This document shows, in pieces, positions 53,641 to 62,506 of a stretch of DNA of 64,000 nucleotides. The number at the start of each line of letters is the position of its first letter. Within the stretch, counting starts at the first letter, position 1. The notes under the pieces are model-generated. The model was not told where the DNA came from. It did no database searches and saw nothing but the letters and a program-made list of their open reading frames with translations. Source of the DNA: Sulfitobacter sp. HNIBRBA3233 (GTDB taxonomy: Bacteria; Pseudomonadota; Alphaproteobacteria; Rhodobacterales; Rhodobacteraceae); assembly GCF_040149665.1 (NCBI RefSeq), contig NZ_JBEFLP010000001.1, forward strand, positions 2,356,001-2,420,000. Reading direction: 5' to 3'. A program made the translations under genes and the position numbers.

Positions 53641-56591
53641 GTCAGATCCTCCGGTGTGGCGGTATCGGTCGCGTCCCATTCTCCGAAGCGGGCCAGCTGG
53701 TCGTAGTTGCCCGGAAAGCTGTCCGTTTCCGTCATCCGGCGCGCGGTGAATCCCTGCTCGGGGTCGAGATAGGTTGCCAGCAACTTGCGCAGGCTCTCCA
53801 GAACCGCCGCCGGGGGTTCCTCCTCCAGCGGTGCCGCGACTTCCTCCGGTTTCGTACCCATGCCGATAAAGACCGCCTGCGATACCGGACCTGCACCGAT
53901 GCCCTTGAACGCGCCTTCCTCGATCATCGCCGCCTCGATCAGAAGCTGCTTGTCGAACATGCTCTGCTGCTTCTTGGTCGGCGGCTTTCCGGTCTTGTAA
54001 TCGTAGATCCGGAAGCTGTGGTCATCCGCCTGATCGATCCTGTCTGCGACACCGGTCAGGGTGTAGCCCAGTTCCGGCAGCGACAGCGTTCCGCGGGCGT
54101 CATCTTCGAAGGCGACCGGTCTGGCGCGCAAAAGCCTTTCGGCTTCGCGCTCAAGAAACCAGTCGGCCACGCGCACCATCTTGGCCAGCCAGAGCGCGCG
54201 CGCCGTGGGCCATGGCACGTCTTCGGCAAGAACTTCGCTGGCGGTGCGCAGGAATTCCGCCCGTGTCAGGGCGTCGGGGGTGTCCGTCACCGTCTTGATA
54301 AAGCGTTCGAGCACGCGGTGCAGCGTCGTGCCGCGCAAAAGAGCGTCGGGCGATTGCACCAGCGGGTTCAGCGGACGCAGCCCAAGCGTGTGTTTGGCAT
54401 AGATGGCGTAGGGATCGCGGATCAGCGTCTTGATTTCGGTCACCGACAGTTTGCGGGGGCGCGCCGCCACCGGCGGGCGCGGTGACGGACGCGGGGCCGA
54501 AGGCACGCGCGCCACGGCCTCAAGCGCGCGGGCCTGATCCAGCCAGTAATCGCCGCGCTGGACCATCGCCTGCCATGCGGCGCGTCCACCCTGATCCGGC
54601 AGGCCGTTCAGCAGATTGCTCAGCCGGTTGATCCAGCGCGACGGAACGGTTTCCGCGTCATCCGACCGAATGGACCGGGTGATCCAGACCTGCGGCGCGC
54701 TGACTGCCTGCTGGTAGTCATGCGCCGACAGGCCCACGCGGCGTTCCGGCAACAAAAGGCCCGCATCATTGCGCATCTTGCGGTTCAGCCACGGATCGGG
54801 TGGCGGGGCTTCGGGCCACGTCCCGTCGTTGAGGCCGCCGAGAATGACCAGATCCGCGCCCTGCACGCGCGCCTCCAGCGTGCCCCAGATCATGATATCG
54901 GGGTGCGGTGCGTCGCGGTCGCGCACTTCACCCGCGGACAAGAGCGCACCAACCAGATCCGCGTAATCCGCTGCGGCGAAAGCGGTGCCATGGGCCGCCT
55001 CGGACTGAAGCTCTGCCATGACGCGGCGTGCCTCGACGCCCGCTTTCTTCTGCCACAGGCCGTGGTCTGCCTCGTGGTCCGGGCCTCCGGCGATCGCTTC
55101 TGCGATGTCCAGATGCATCTCCACCCATTCCGAAAGCGGTCTTTCCGCCGGATCGAGGCGATCCAGCATCGCGTTTCCGATCCACGTGGCCCATTCGGAC
55201 ATGCCCGTGTCCTCGCCAGACGCATCTGCGGCCAGCGCGCTCAGGGAATGGGGTTCGGGATAGGGCAGCCCCTTGCGGCGGATGCGCAGTTCCAGCTTCT
55301 GGGTACGAAGCTGGTGCAGATTGCGCCCCTCGACACTGTGGGTCAGCGGATGTTTCAGAAGCGTCAGTAGACCTTCGGCATCCAGCCTGCGCGACATCAG
55401 CGCCGCGACATGACGCAGGAACCGGCCCGGCGGTGACAGGTGCAGCGGTGTGCCCGCGCTGTCGTCAGGCAGCAGATCCCAGCGGCCCAGCGCCGCCGTG
55501 ACCCGCCGGCTGAGCATCCGGTCGGGCGTGATCAAGGCGGCTGTGATGCCGTCCTCGGCCGCCTGCCTCAGCCGCAGCGCGATGGCCAGCGCCTCGGCCC
55601 TCGGGCTGTCGGCAAGAACCAGCGTCATATCCTGTGTCGCTTCGGCAAGGTTTTCCAGCCTTGGCCCTTCAATGCGCCATGCATCGGTGACGGGGGCAGG
55701 GCGCAGGGACAGGGACACAAGCCGGTTGCGCGCCGCCGACGCCGGCGCGATGTTGTCCCAGCGCGCGACAGCATTTGCCGTGCTTCCCGCTTCTTGCATC
55801 AGCTTGTGAAAACGGTACTGCGGGTGGTCTTCGGACATCATCGGATCGTCGAGCGCGGCCCAGACCGCAGCGGGCAGATCGAAGTCGAAACCGGGCAGAA
55901 CCAGCGCCCCTTGCGGCAGCCGTGCCACCGCCTGCATCAACCGCATGGTGGTCCCGCGCGATCCGGTCGATCCCGCGACGATCACCGGGTGCGCGGGCGG
56001 GTTTTCGGCCCAGAGCGCGATGATCCCCTCGACCCGCGCGCGCTGGCGCGCTTCGCTATCGGGGGCCGCTTCGGTCAAGGCCAGATAGTTCTGGACGATC
56101 CCGAGAAACCGCTTTGCACGGTCCCAATGGCCGGACTGGTCCGACACGTCCAGATCGGTGATCGCGTCGGGCGGCACGCCTTCGCTTTGCATCTCGTCGA
56201 TCAGCTTGGCCAGACTGTCGGCCAGATCATACAGCGATGTTCGCGAGGCAAGATCGGGGGCCTGTTCGAGAAGGCCGGAAATCAGTCCGATCAGCTCCAG
56301 CCGCCGACGCAGTGGCGAGGTGCCGGGCGGCACGACCACTTGTGGCGCAAGCGTCCCCAGATCCGTGATCGTGCGGATCCGCGGCAGGATGCGCGCAGGG
56401 CCTTCCTCGAAAATGCCGCGCAGCCTGCGGGCCATGCGTTCGGTATTCACGATCAGGTCGATGCGGCCCAGCGCCTCCGGCGGGTCGTCGCCCTGACGCT
56501 TCAGAAGCCCATCGATCAGCGCGCGCGGAAAATCCACACCCAGCGGGAGGCCGAAAACGCGTGGACCGTCCTGCGCCTCAAACATCGCCAT
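53637..56591 (-). CDS. addB: double-strand break repair protein AddB
   Basis: A 984-residue AddB of the alphaproteobacterial type. The N-terminal inactivated helicase has VIVAGSTGSRGTTMRLMQAV, in which the Walker A lysine is replaced, and the C-terminal PD-(D/E)XK nuclease shows GVADRIDQADDHSFRIYDYKTGKPP. It recognises Chi-like sequences and cuts the second strand. It overlaps murU by 14 bases and addA by 4. Confidence 0.95.
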   Translation of the reverse strand: MAMFEAQDGPRVFGLPLGVDFPRALIDGLLKRQGDDPPEALGRIDLIVNTERMARRLRGIFEEGPARILPRIRTITDLGTLAPQVVVPPGTSPLRRRLELIGLISGLLEQAPDLASRTSLYDLADSLAKLIDEMQSEGVPPDAITDLDVSDQSGHWDRAKRFLGIVQNYLALTEAAPDSEARQRARVEGIIALWAENPPAHPVIVAGSTGSRGTTMRLMQAVARLPQGALVLPGFDFDLPAAVWAALDDPMMSEDHPQYRFHKLMQEAGSTANAVARWDNIAPASAARNRLVSLSLRPAPVTDAWRIEGPRLENLAEATQDMTLVLADSPRAEALAIALRLRQAAEDGITAALITPDRMLSRRVTAALGRWDLLPDDSAGTPLHLSPPGRFLRHVAALMSRRLDAEGLLTLLKHPLTHSVEGRNLHQLRTQKLELRIRRKGLPYPEPHSLSALAADASGEDTGMSEWATWIGNAMLDRLDPAERPLSEWVEMHLDIAEAIAGGPDHEADHGLWQKKAGVEARRVMAELQSEAAHGTAFAAADYADLVGALLSAGEVRDRDAPHPDIMIWGTLEARVQGADLVILGGLNDGTWPEAPPPDPWLNRKMRNDAGLLLPERRVGLSAHDYQQAVSAPQVWITRSIRSDDAETVPSRWINRLSNLLNGLPDQGGRAAWQAMVQRGDYWLDQARALEAVARVPSAPRPSPRPPVAARPRKLSVTEIKTLIRDPYAIYAKHTLGLRPLNPLVQSPDALLRGTTLHRVLERFIKTVTDTPDALTRAEFLRTASEVLAEDVPWPTARALWLAKMVRVADWFLEREAERLLRARPVAFEDDARGTLSLPELGYTLTGVADRIDQADDHSFRIYDYKTGKPPTKKQQSMFDKQLLIEAAMIEEGAFKGIGAGPVSQAVFIGMGTKPEEVAAPLEEEPPAAVLESLRKLLATYLDPEQGFTARRMTETDSFPGNYDQLARFGEWDATDTATPEDLT

Positions 56592-57258
56592 GGATCAGCC
56601 TTTCCGCTGTTTTGATCCCGCCCGGGTGACCGACGTCGCACCAGCGTCCCGGATAATCCAGCCCGAAGAGCCGGCCTTCGGCCTCCATCCGCCGCCAGAG
56701 CAGGTTGAGCGAAAACGCGGGTTCGCGGAAATGCGCCAACCCTTCGGTCTTGATGATCTGGACGCCGCCATAGACCAGCCCCGGCCCACAGCTGAGCCTG
56801 CCCGTGTCGTCGATGCTGAAATCACCGTTGCCGTCGTGCTCCAGCGCACGCGATACCGGAATGCAGGACATCAGCGCATCCATCCGCGTCGGATCCCACG
56901 CTGCGAGCAGCAGCTTGACCGGATTTGGTCCGGACCAGATCGCGTCCGTGTTCATGGTGATGACCGGACCGGGCCCCAGCACCGGCAGCGCATTGCGCAG
57001 ACCGCCGCCGGTATCCAGAATATCCGGTGTTTCGGTTATCGTCTGCACGCCAAGCGGCGCCAGATGCGCGTCAAGCATCCGCGCCTTGTAGTGAAGGTTC
57101 GCGGCAATCAGCGGCGGCGATACATCCTGTGCCAGCGCAAGCGCATGGTCGATCAGCGGTTTGCCGTCCACCTCGACCAGCGGCTTCGGGCGGTCATTGG
57201 TCAGCGGTTTCATGCGCGTCCCAAAACCGGCGGCAAAAAGCAGGACTGGCAGGGTCAT
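56578..57258 (-). CDS. murU: nucleotidyltransferase, MurNAc-1-phosphate uridylyltransferase type
   Basis: A 226-residue sugar-nucleotide transferase with the signature LFAAGFGTRMKPLTNDRPKPLVEV and the metal-binding VITMNTDAIW. Adjacent to an APH-fold amino-sugar kinase it matches MurU, which makes UDP-MurNAc directly from recycled MurNAc-1-phosphate; a mannose-1-phosphate guanylyltransferase-like role is the alternative. ATG 57258 overlaps the amgK stop as ATGA; the frame beyond it is antisense-like. It overlaps addB by 14 bases. Confidence 0.87.
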   Translation of the reverse strand: MTLPVLLFAAGFGTRMKPLTNDRPKPLVEVDGKPLIDHALALAQDVSPPLIAANLHYKARMLDAHLAPLGVQTITETPDILDTGGGLRNALPVLGPGPVITMNTDAIWSGPNPVKLLLAAWDPTRMDALMSCIPVSRALEHDGNGDFSIDDTGRLSCGPGLVYGGVQIIKTEGLAHFREPAFSLNLLWRRMEAEGRLFGLDYPGRWCDVGHPGGIKTAERLIHGDV

Positions 57259-58265
57259 GTGCGGGCCTGTGCCCTGATGTGATCCATCCGCTCGGGCGTC
57301 GGGGCGGGCAGGGTGGTGCGGATGTGGTCGGCAACCGGCGCCAGGGCGGGATGGGCGAGGTTGCGTTCTACGAACTCCCACACCCGCGGCAGAAGGTCGA
57401 TGTAGCGCGGTTTGCCCATCGCGAGGCAAAGCCGTGCGAACGCACCGACGATGCGCAGGTTACGCTGCACCCCGAGGATCGCATAGGCCGCGCGAAACCC
57501 TTCGGCAGCACTCGGATTTTGCGCAAGATAGCGGTCGATCATCGCCGCCTCGATCTCGCGGGGGACATCGCGCCGCGCGTCCTGAAGCACCGACATCAGA
57601 TCGTAGGCACGATGTCCCAGCATCGCGTCCTGAAAATCAAGCAGACCGACACGCGCAACGCCGTCGCGGTCGGGCAGCCACAGCAGGTTTTCCGCGTGGT
57701 AGTCCCGCTGGATCAGAACCCGTGGTGCCGCGTCGAGCGGGCGCAGCAGGTCGGCAAAAAGATCCTCGAACGTCGACTGCGCCTTGGTCTCACGCTCGCC
57801 CGTCAGCGCGTAAAGATACCAGTGGTAGCTGAGTGCCGCATATTCGGTCATCAATACGCTATCGTATGTTTTTACGGGCGGCGCAGGCGCGGCATGCAAA
57901 ACGCCCAGCACATCGACCGTCGCCGCGTAGAGGGTCGGCTCGATCTCGGGGGTGCGGGCGATCACGGTCTTGAACAGGTCATCGCCGAGATCCTCGATCA
58001 ACAGGAAACCAGCGCCGGTATCGCGGGCGTAAATGCGTGGCGCGCTGAGGCCGAGCGACAGCAGAAATTCCGCGATCCGGATGAAGGGGCGCACATCCTC
58101 GCCCTTGTCGGCAGGTGCGTCCATCAGGATCACGGTATCGCCGTTCGCGGCTGTCAGACGCTCGTAGCGCCTGTTCGATGCGTCCCCCGCAACGAGTGTC
58201 CGGTGGGCGTCCTGCCATCCGGCGTTTCGGATGAAAAGCGCGGTCGCTTCTGTATGGGTCGTCAT
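57255..58265 (-). CDS. amgK: N-acetylmuramate/N-acetylglucosamine anomeric kinase AmgK
   Basis: A 336-residue APH-fold kinase. The N-terminal lobe has LVAGDASNRRYERL and VILMDAPADKGEDV; the catalytic loop is IQRDYHAENLLWL and the metal site GLLDFQDAMLGH. AmgK phosphorylates the anomeric carbon of MurNAc and GlcNAc in cell-wall recycling, feeding MurU next to it. It is coupled to tsaE on one side and murU on the other, both by ATGA. The MurNAc role is inferred from family and pairing. Confidence 0.88.
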   Translation of the reverse strand: MTTHTEATALFIRNAGWQDAHRTLVAGDASNRRYERLTAANGDTVILMDAPADKGEDVRPFIRIAEFLLSLGLSAPRIYARDTGAGFLLIEDLGDDLFKTVIARTPEIEPTLYAATVDVLGVLHAAPAPPVKTYDSVLMTEYAALSYHWYLYALTGERETKAQSTFEDLFADLLRPLDAAPRVLIQRDYHAENLLWLPDRDGVARVGLLDFQDAMLGHRAYDLMSVLQDARRDVPREIEAAMIDRYLAQNPSAAEGFRAAYAILGVQRNLRIVGAFARLCLAMGKPRYIDLLPRVWEFVERNLAHPALAPVADHIRTTLPAPTPERMDHIRAQART

Positions 58266-58729
58266 GGAATCCAACGTGTCAAAGGGGCCTCCCACCGCGG
58301 ATCGGTCCACCGGGCGGTCAATATACGGGCATCGTCACCATCGGACGGAGACAGGGTGATGTCCAGTGCATCGGCGGGGCGCAGGCCGGCCAGCCTGTCC
58401 GGCCATTCCACAAGGCAGATCGCGGTATCGAAGGCGTCGATCAGGCCCAACTCCTCGATCTCGGACGGATCGGACAGGCGGTAGAGGTCCGCGTGCCAGA
58501 TGTCGCAATCTTCGGCCTCGTAGGTCTGGACCAGTGTGAAGGTGGGCGATGGTACGTCTTCTGCGACGCCCAGCACGCTCTGGATGAGGGAGCGCGCAAA
58601 ATGCGTCTTGCCTGCGCCGACATCGCCCGAAAGCAGGATTGTATCGCCGCTGCGCAACCTCTGGCCCAGCGCCGCGGCGCATCGGGCGGTCTCTTCCGGA
58701 GAGGCAAGATTTCGGGTCAGGGTGTTCAT
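58262..58729 (-). CDS. tsaE: tRNA threonylcarbamoyladenosine biosynthesis ATPase TsaE
   Basis: A 155-residue P-loop ATPase with GDVGAGKT at residues 35-42, SPTFTLVQTYEA and WHADLYRL with the family's Asp, and LVEWPDRL. It works with TsaB and TsaD to make t6A37 in tRNA. It follows the PAS gene by 39 bases and is coupled to amgK. Confidence 0.95.
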   Translation of the reverse strand: MNTLTRNLASPEETARCAAALGQRLRSGDTILLSGDVGAGKTHFARSLIQSVLGVAEDVPSPTFTLVQTYEAEDCDIWHADLYRLSDPSEIEELGLIDAFDTAICLVEWPDRLAGLRPADALDITLSPSDGDDARILTARWTDPRWEAPLTRWIP

Positions 58730-58768
58730 GGCGGCAAACTAACGCCGCACTCGGGCAGGGAAAAGCTG

Positions 58769-60244
58769 CTATTGCGCCGGCTGTAACGAACGGTCGGCCT
58801 CCGCAGTTGCGCGAAAGCGGATCAACGTGGCGCCCGCCGTGATCGGAACGACGCCACAGACCATCGTATCCCCGTTTTTCGGCCTGACGGGAAAGGACAG
58901 CGCTTCACGGTCGCCGAAGGTGAGCACCGAAGTCTCGACGCTGCGCCAGTCCGGACCGGCATCGCAACACGCCCGCCAAAGCTGCAGCGCATCGGTGATT
59001 GTCACATCCGCAAAGCTGCTTTCGGCGGAAAAGCCCCACAGGGTATCATAGGCCCGATTTGAAAAGGTCAGAACGCCCTGCTGTGAAAACACCGCCAGGG
59101 CGTCTTCGAAGGTGTCGAGCATGCTTTGACCCAGTTCCAGTTCGGCGCGGAAGTTGCGGGTCAGCGACACCTCGGCGCTGATATCCTCGATCAGGAAGGC
59201 GAGGGCGCCTTCCGGGTGGGGCTGTCCTTTCACTCTCAGCGTCTGCCCGTTCTCCAGCGACCATGTCTCGGTAAAGGCGTCGCCCTCTGCGGCGGTGACA
59301 AGATCGTTGATGCGGCGGCGCCAGTCGCGATAGTTTTTGGGCTCCGGCATGCGGCGGCGTTCCCGCATGGCATCGAAGAACGAGTCGAGGTCGGGCTTCG
59401 GCCCCAGAAACGCGATGTCGAGGCCGGAAAGCTCTGACAATGCGGGATTGAACAGCACCAGCCGCCGGTCGGAATTGAATATCGCCAGCCCGATCTGCAG
59501 ATTGGCAAACGTCTTGGCCAGCGTCTGGACAAAGCTGCGGCGGGTATTTTCAGCGCTGACCAGATCGGTCTGGCTGATGGCGAAATGATACTGGCCATCG
59601 TCCCCCGCGTCGCGGGTTTCGATGTTGTACCATTCGGGGCTCTCGTCCCCGTGCACATCAATGGCGATACGCGACATCGTTTCGGCATCTTGACGGACGA
59701 AGACGCCATCGTGCTGGTCGGGCGGCAGGCGCATCCGCGCGCGCAAGGCATCGAACGCGGCATTCGACCAGACAATGCGCCCCGTCCTGTCGGTGCGCCA
59801 CGCGGGGACAGGCAGCGCATCGCTGAGTTTACCGGCATCATCCGTGGATTGTGCCGGACCGTGGTCGTCAGGCTGATCCGTCAGCGGGCCGTCGGGCACC
59901 GTCACGCGCGCAACCTTGCCCATGATCTCGATCCGCAGGGCCGGTCCGCCGTTCCGCGATTCCAGTGTCGCGGCATGGACCTGCCGCGTGATGTCATGGG
60001 GCAGGCCTTCGAATTCCTTTTCGAGCAGGGTGCGCAGGTCGTCCCATCCGTTTGATCCGATCAGCAGGGGATAAGCCGCCAGCGCCGAGGGAGTCGCATG
60101 CTCCAGTATGCCGTTGCGAAACAGGAAGACCCGCGCGGGTTCGGCAGGGTCCACCCCCCTGCGCTCGCCCGAGCCGGTTGCCCAGATCGCGACGAGCAAA
60201 AGGATCGGGAGCCCGGCGAGAAACCCTATCACATAATAAAACAC
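58769..60244 (-). CDS. membrane-anchored PAS-repeat protein without kinase domain
   Basis: A 491-residue protein from GTG 60244. One N-terminal helix (VIGFLAGLPILLLVAIWA) anchors it; PAS-like domains follow, near 145-230 (VPAWRTDRTGRIVWSNAAF), 255-370 (QIGLAIFNSDRRLVLFNPALSELSG) and 380-480 (DTFEDALAVFSQQGVLTFSNRAYDTLWGF). No HisKA box or ATPase domain follows; the chain ends in a random-looking tail. It resembles histidine-kinase N-terminal regions such as DivL, but lacks output. A perfect CtrA-like box lies 54 bases upstream. It heads the tsaE-amgK-murU-addBA-trxA run. Function unknown. Confidence 0.78.
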   Translation of the reverse strand: MFYYVIGFLAGLPILLLVAIWATGSGERRGVDPAEPARVFLFRNGILEHATPSALAAYPLLIGSNGWDDLRTLLEKEFEGLPHDITRQVHAATLESRNGGPALRIEIMGKVARVTVPDGPLTDQPDDHGPAQSTDDAGKLSDALPVPAWRTDRTGRIVWSNAAFDALRARMRLPPDQHDGVFVRQDAETMSRIAIDVHGDESPEWYNIETRDAGDDGQYHFAISQTDLVSAENTRRSFVQTLAKTFANLQIGLAIFNSDRRLVLFNPALSELSGLDIAFLGPKPDLDSFFDAMRERRRMPEPKNYRDWRRRINDLVTAAEGDAFTETWSLENGQTLRVKGQPHPEGALAFLIEDISAEVSLTRNFRAELELGQSMLDTFEDALAVFSQQGVLTFSNRAYDTLWGFSAESSFADVTITDALQLWRACCDAGPDWRSVETSVLTFGDREALSFPVRPKNGDTMVCGVVPITAGATLIRFRATAEADRSLQPAQ

Positions 60245-60297
60245 TTCTCTGACCCTTCGGTCGGGATGGACCTTGGATCAGAGTGCCTGCCGGATCG

Positions 60298-60312
60298 TTA
60301 ATATTTCTTTAA
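60298..60312. promoter_or_regulatory. CtrA-like binding site
   Basis: TTAATATTTCTTTAA, i.e. TTAA-N7-TTAA, with a flanking C on both strands (GTTAA...TTAAC), the full Caulobacter-type CtrA consensus. It lies in the 92-base gap upstream of the PAS gene and downstream of regB. Confidence 0.6.
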
Positions 60313-60336
60313 CCACCGGTGGGTTTCGCGAGAAGT

Positions 60337-61722
60337 TCAACTCATTGCGACATTCTGGCCGACCGCTATGGCGCTTTCGCCATCCCGGGCGTCGATCTTC
60401 GCGCGGGGCCAGCGCACCTCGACCACCGCACCGACGCGGCGGGTCTTGTATCCGGCCTCATCGGCGCCGTTGGCGAACCGCAGCTGCGCCCCGGAACGTT
60501 CCAGCAGCGTCTTGGCGATGAAAAGGCCCAGCCCCATACCTTCGTAGCCGGGGCGCGATCGCGCGTCACTGCCGCGCTTGCGTCTGGACATGAACGGATC
60601 CCCGATGCGCCCCAGAACCTGCTGCGGGAAACCTTCGCCATCGTCGAGGATGCGAACGGTGATGTTTTCGTCGGTCCAGCGCACTTCGATCCAGACAGTG
60701 CTGGTGGCAAAATCGACAGCGTTCTGGACAAGATTGCGCAGCCCGTGAATGATTTCGGGCATGCGCAGGATCGCAGGTTGCGCGGTCGGTGGACCATCTT
60801 CGGGGTTCAGCTGGATCAGGACCGTTTTCCCACGGTCCATATGCGGTTCCGCAGCGCTCTCGACGACGGTCACCAAAGGGGCCTGCCGCATGTGCAGGTC
60901 GTCTTTCCCCGCGCGCCCCATGTTATGAAGGATGTCGCGGCATCTGTCGGACTGTTCGCGGATCAATTCGGCATCCTCGCGCAGCTCGGGCATATCGCGC
61001 AACTCGTCCACCAGTTCGGCGCTGACCAGCTTGATCGTGGCCAGAGGTGTCCCCAGCTCATGCGCCGCCGCCGCGATGACGCCCCCAAGGTCCGTCAGCT
61101 TCTGCTCGCGTGCGAGCGCCATCTGCGTCGCGGCAAGCGCATCCGACATCAGGTGGATTTCCGACGTGACCCGCCGCGCGTAGGCCGAGGTGAAGATCAC
61201 CGCGATCACGAGTGCAATCCAATGACCGAAGATAAAAAGCTGCGGGATCGCAAGGATGTCTCCTGTCTGCGTCCGCAAAGGCAGATGCACCACGGCCATC
61301 AGCGTCACACTGAAAATCGCCATCAGGCAGATCACGATGGTCGTCCGAAGGCTCAGCGCGGTCGCGGATATGGTGACCGGCCCAAGCAACAAAAGGGCGA
61401 ACGGGTTGTTCAGCCCGCCTGTCAGCAGCAGAAGAAAACTCAGCTGGGCGAGATCGAAGATGACCATCGCCATGTTCTCTCTCTCGCTCAGCCGCTTGTT
61501 TTCGGGAAATACGAAACCGGCAAAGAGATTGCCGATCACGGACGCGCCGATGGCGAACAAGCACCACCCGAGTTCAAGTTCGATGCCGAAGAGCACCGGC
61601 GTGACCGTCACCGCAATCAATTGTCCCGCGATGGCAATCCAGCGCAGGTAGATCATCGTGCGCAAGCGAATCCAGTTGGCACGGGTGCGCGTGCTCATGG
61701 GTCTGATGGTGGGCTGCGTCAT
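60337..61722 (-). CDS. regB: redox sensor histidine kinase RegB/PrrB
   Basis: A 461-residue membrane kinase with six helices. The quinone-binding GGLNNPF motif lies in helix 3-4 loop; the H-box is AAAHELGTPLATI (His about 221); the redox-active Cys is in EQSDRCRDIL (about 261); the ATP site has NLVQNAVDFA, DDGEGFP and GMGLGLFIAKTLLE. It senses the respiratory quinone state and phosphorylates RegA, controlling photosynthesis, respiration and nitrogen genes. It is divergent from senC, with an inverted repeat in the gap. Confidence 0.96.
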   Translation of the reverse strand: MTQPTIRPMSTRTRANWIRLRTMIYLRWIAIAGQLIAVTVTPVLFGIELELGWCLFAIGASVIGNLFAGFVFPENKRLSERENMAMVIFDLAQLSFLLLLTGGLNNPFALLLLGPVTISATALSLRTTIVICLMAIFSVTLMAVVHLPLRTQTGDILAIPQLFIFGHWIALVIAVIFTSAYARRVTSEIHLMSDALAATQMALAREQKLTDLGGVIAAAAHELGTPLATIKLVSAELVDELRDMPELREDAELIREQSDRCRDILHNMGRAGKDDLHMRQAPLVTVVESAAEPHMDRGKTVLIQLNPEDGPPTAQPAILRMPEIIHGLRNLVQNAVDFATSTVWIEVRWTDENITVRILDDGEGFPQQVLGRIGDPFMSRRKRGSDARSRPGYEGMGLGLFIAKTLLERSGAQLRFANGADEAGYKTRRVGAVVEVRWPRAKIDARDGESAIAVGQNVAMS

Positions 61723-61759
61723 GTCGGCGCCTTGAGTGAAAGTGACTTGTATATTTCCC

Positions 61760-61774
61760 GACCTAGCGTAGGTC
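61760..61774. promoter_or_regulatory. inverted repeat in the regB / senC gap
   Basis: GACCTA-GCG-TAGGTC, a perfect 6-bp repeat about 3 bases, flanked by an outer imperfect pair AGTGACTTG (61741-61749) and CAAATCACT (61780-61788). A TATACA -10-like hexamer for regB lies beside it. Probably an operator; RegA itself is a candidate binder. Confidence 0.4.
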
Positions 61775-61825
61775 TGGCGCAAATCACTACACCCGATGGC
61801 CGCACCCATTCGCAAGGAGGACATC

Positions 61826-62437
61826 ATGCTCCGAATTATCGCCATTTCCGCCGCCGCCCTTCTTGTCGCCGGTCTCGCGGTTCTGACATTCATCAGCCGC
61901 AGTTCAGGGGACGACGACTTTGCCCAATGCCGCGCCGGTCAGGTTGCCGGTGGCGCGCTGGGCGGCCCGTTCGAGCTGGTCAATGGCGACGGGCAGACCG
62001 TCACTGACGAAGATGTGATCACCGGTCCGTCACTGATCTATTTCGGCTATACCTTCTGCCCGGATGTCTGCCCGCTGGACGTCAGCCGGAATGCCGAGGC
62101 GATCGAGATACTGGAAGAGAACGGACAGACCGTCACGCCGGTTTTCATCACAGTGGACCCGGCGCGCGATACGACCGAGGTAGTCGGCGATTTTGCCGAT
62201 GCGATGCATCCGCGTATGATCGGGCTGACAGGTAGCGACGCGCAGGTCGCGGCTGCGTCCAAGGCGTACCGCACCTATTACAAGGCGCATCCGCCGGTGG
62301 ATGGTGAGTACCTCGTCGATCATTCGACATTCAGCTATCTTGTGACGCCGGAACACGGGTTCGTCGATTTCTTCCGCCGCGACCTGACGCCTGCGCAACT
62401 TGCCGAAAAGCTGTCGTGCTACGTTGACCGGATTTGA
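61826..62437 (+). CDS. senC: SCO1/SenC copper chaperone
   Basis: A 203-residue thioredoxin-fold protein with an N-terminal membrane anchor (IIAISAAALLVAGLAVLTFI). The copper site is Cys78 and Cys82 in FCPDVCP, with the later His in VDHSTFSYL. It delivers copper to cytochrome c oxidase and links to Reg signalling in Rhodobacter. ATG 61826 has a textbook AAGGAGG five bases ahead; the frame 30 bases longer lies in the regulatory gap. Confidence 0.95.
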   Translation: MLRIIAISAAALLVAGLAVLTFISRSSGDDDFAQCRAGQVAGGALGGPFELVNGDGQTVTDEDVITGPSLIYFGYTFCPDVCPLDVSRNAEAIEILEENGQTVTPVFITVDPARDTTEVVGDFADAMHPRMIGLTGSDAQVAAASKAYRTYYKAHPPVDGEYLVDHSTFSYLVTPEHGFVDFFRRDLTPAQLAEKLSCYVDRI

Positions 62438-62506
62438 CCGGGCGCGAGGCCGATCCATATTGCAGGTCAATGAAACAGACTTCTTTGCCACGAGGCGTAA
62501 CAGATT

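Noticed and set aside
60319-62007. Long plus-strand frame (562 codons) over regB
   Set aside because: Antisense to the RegB kinase and running into the senC 5' region in another frame; Arg/His-rich shadow.
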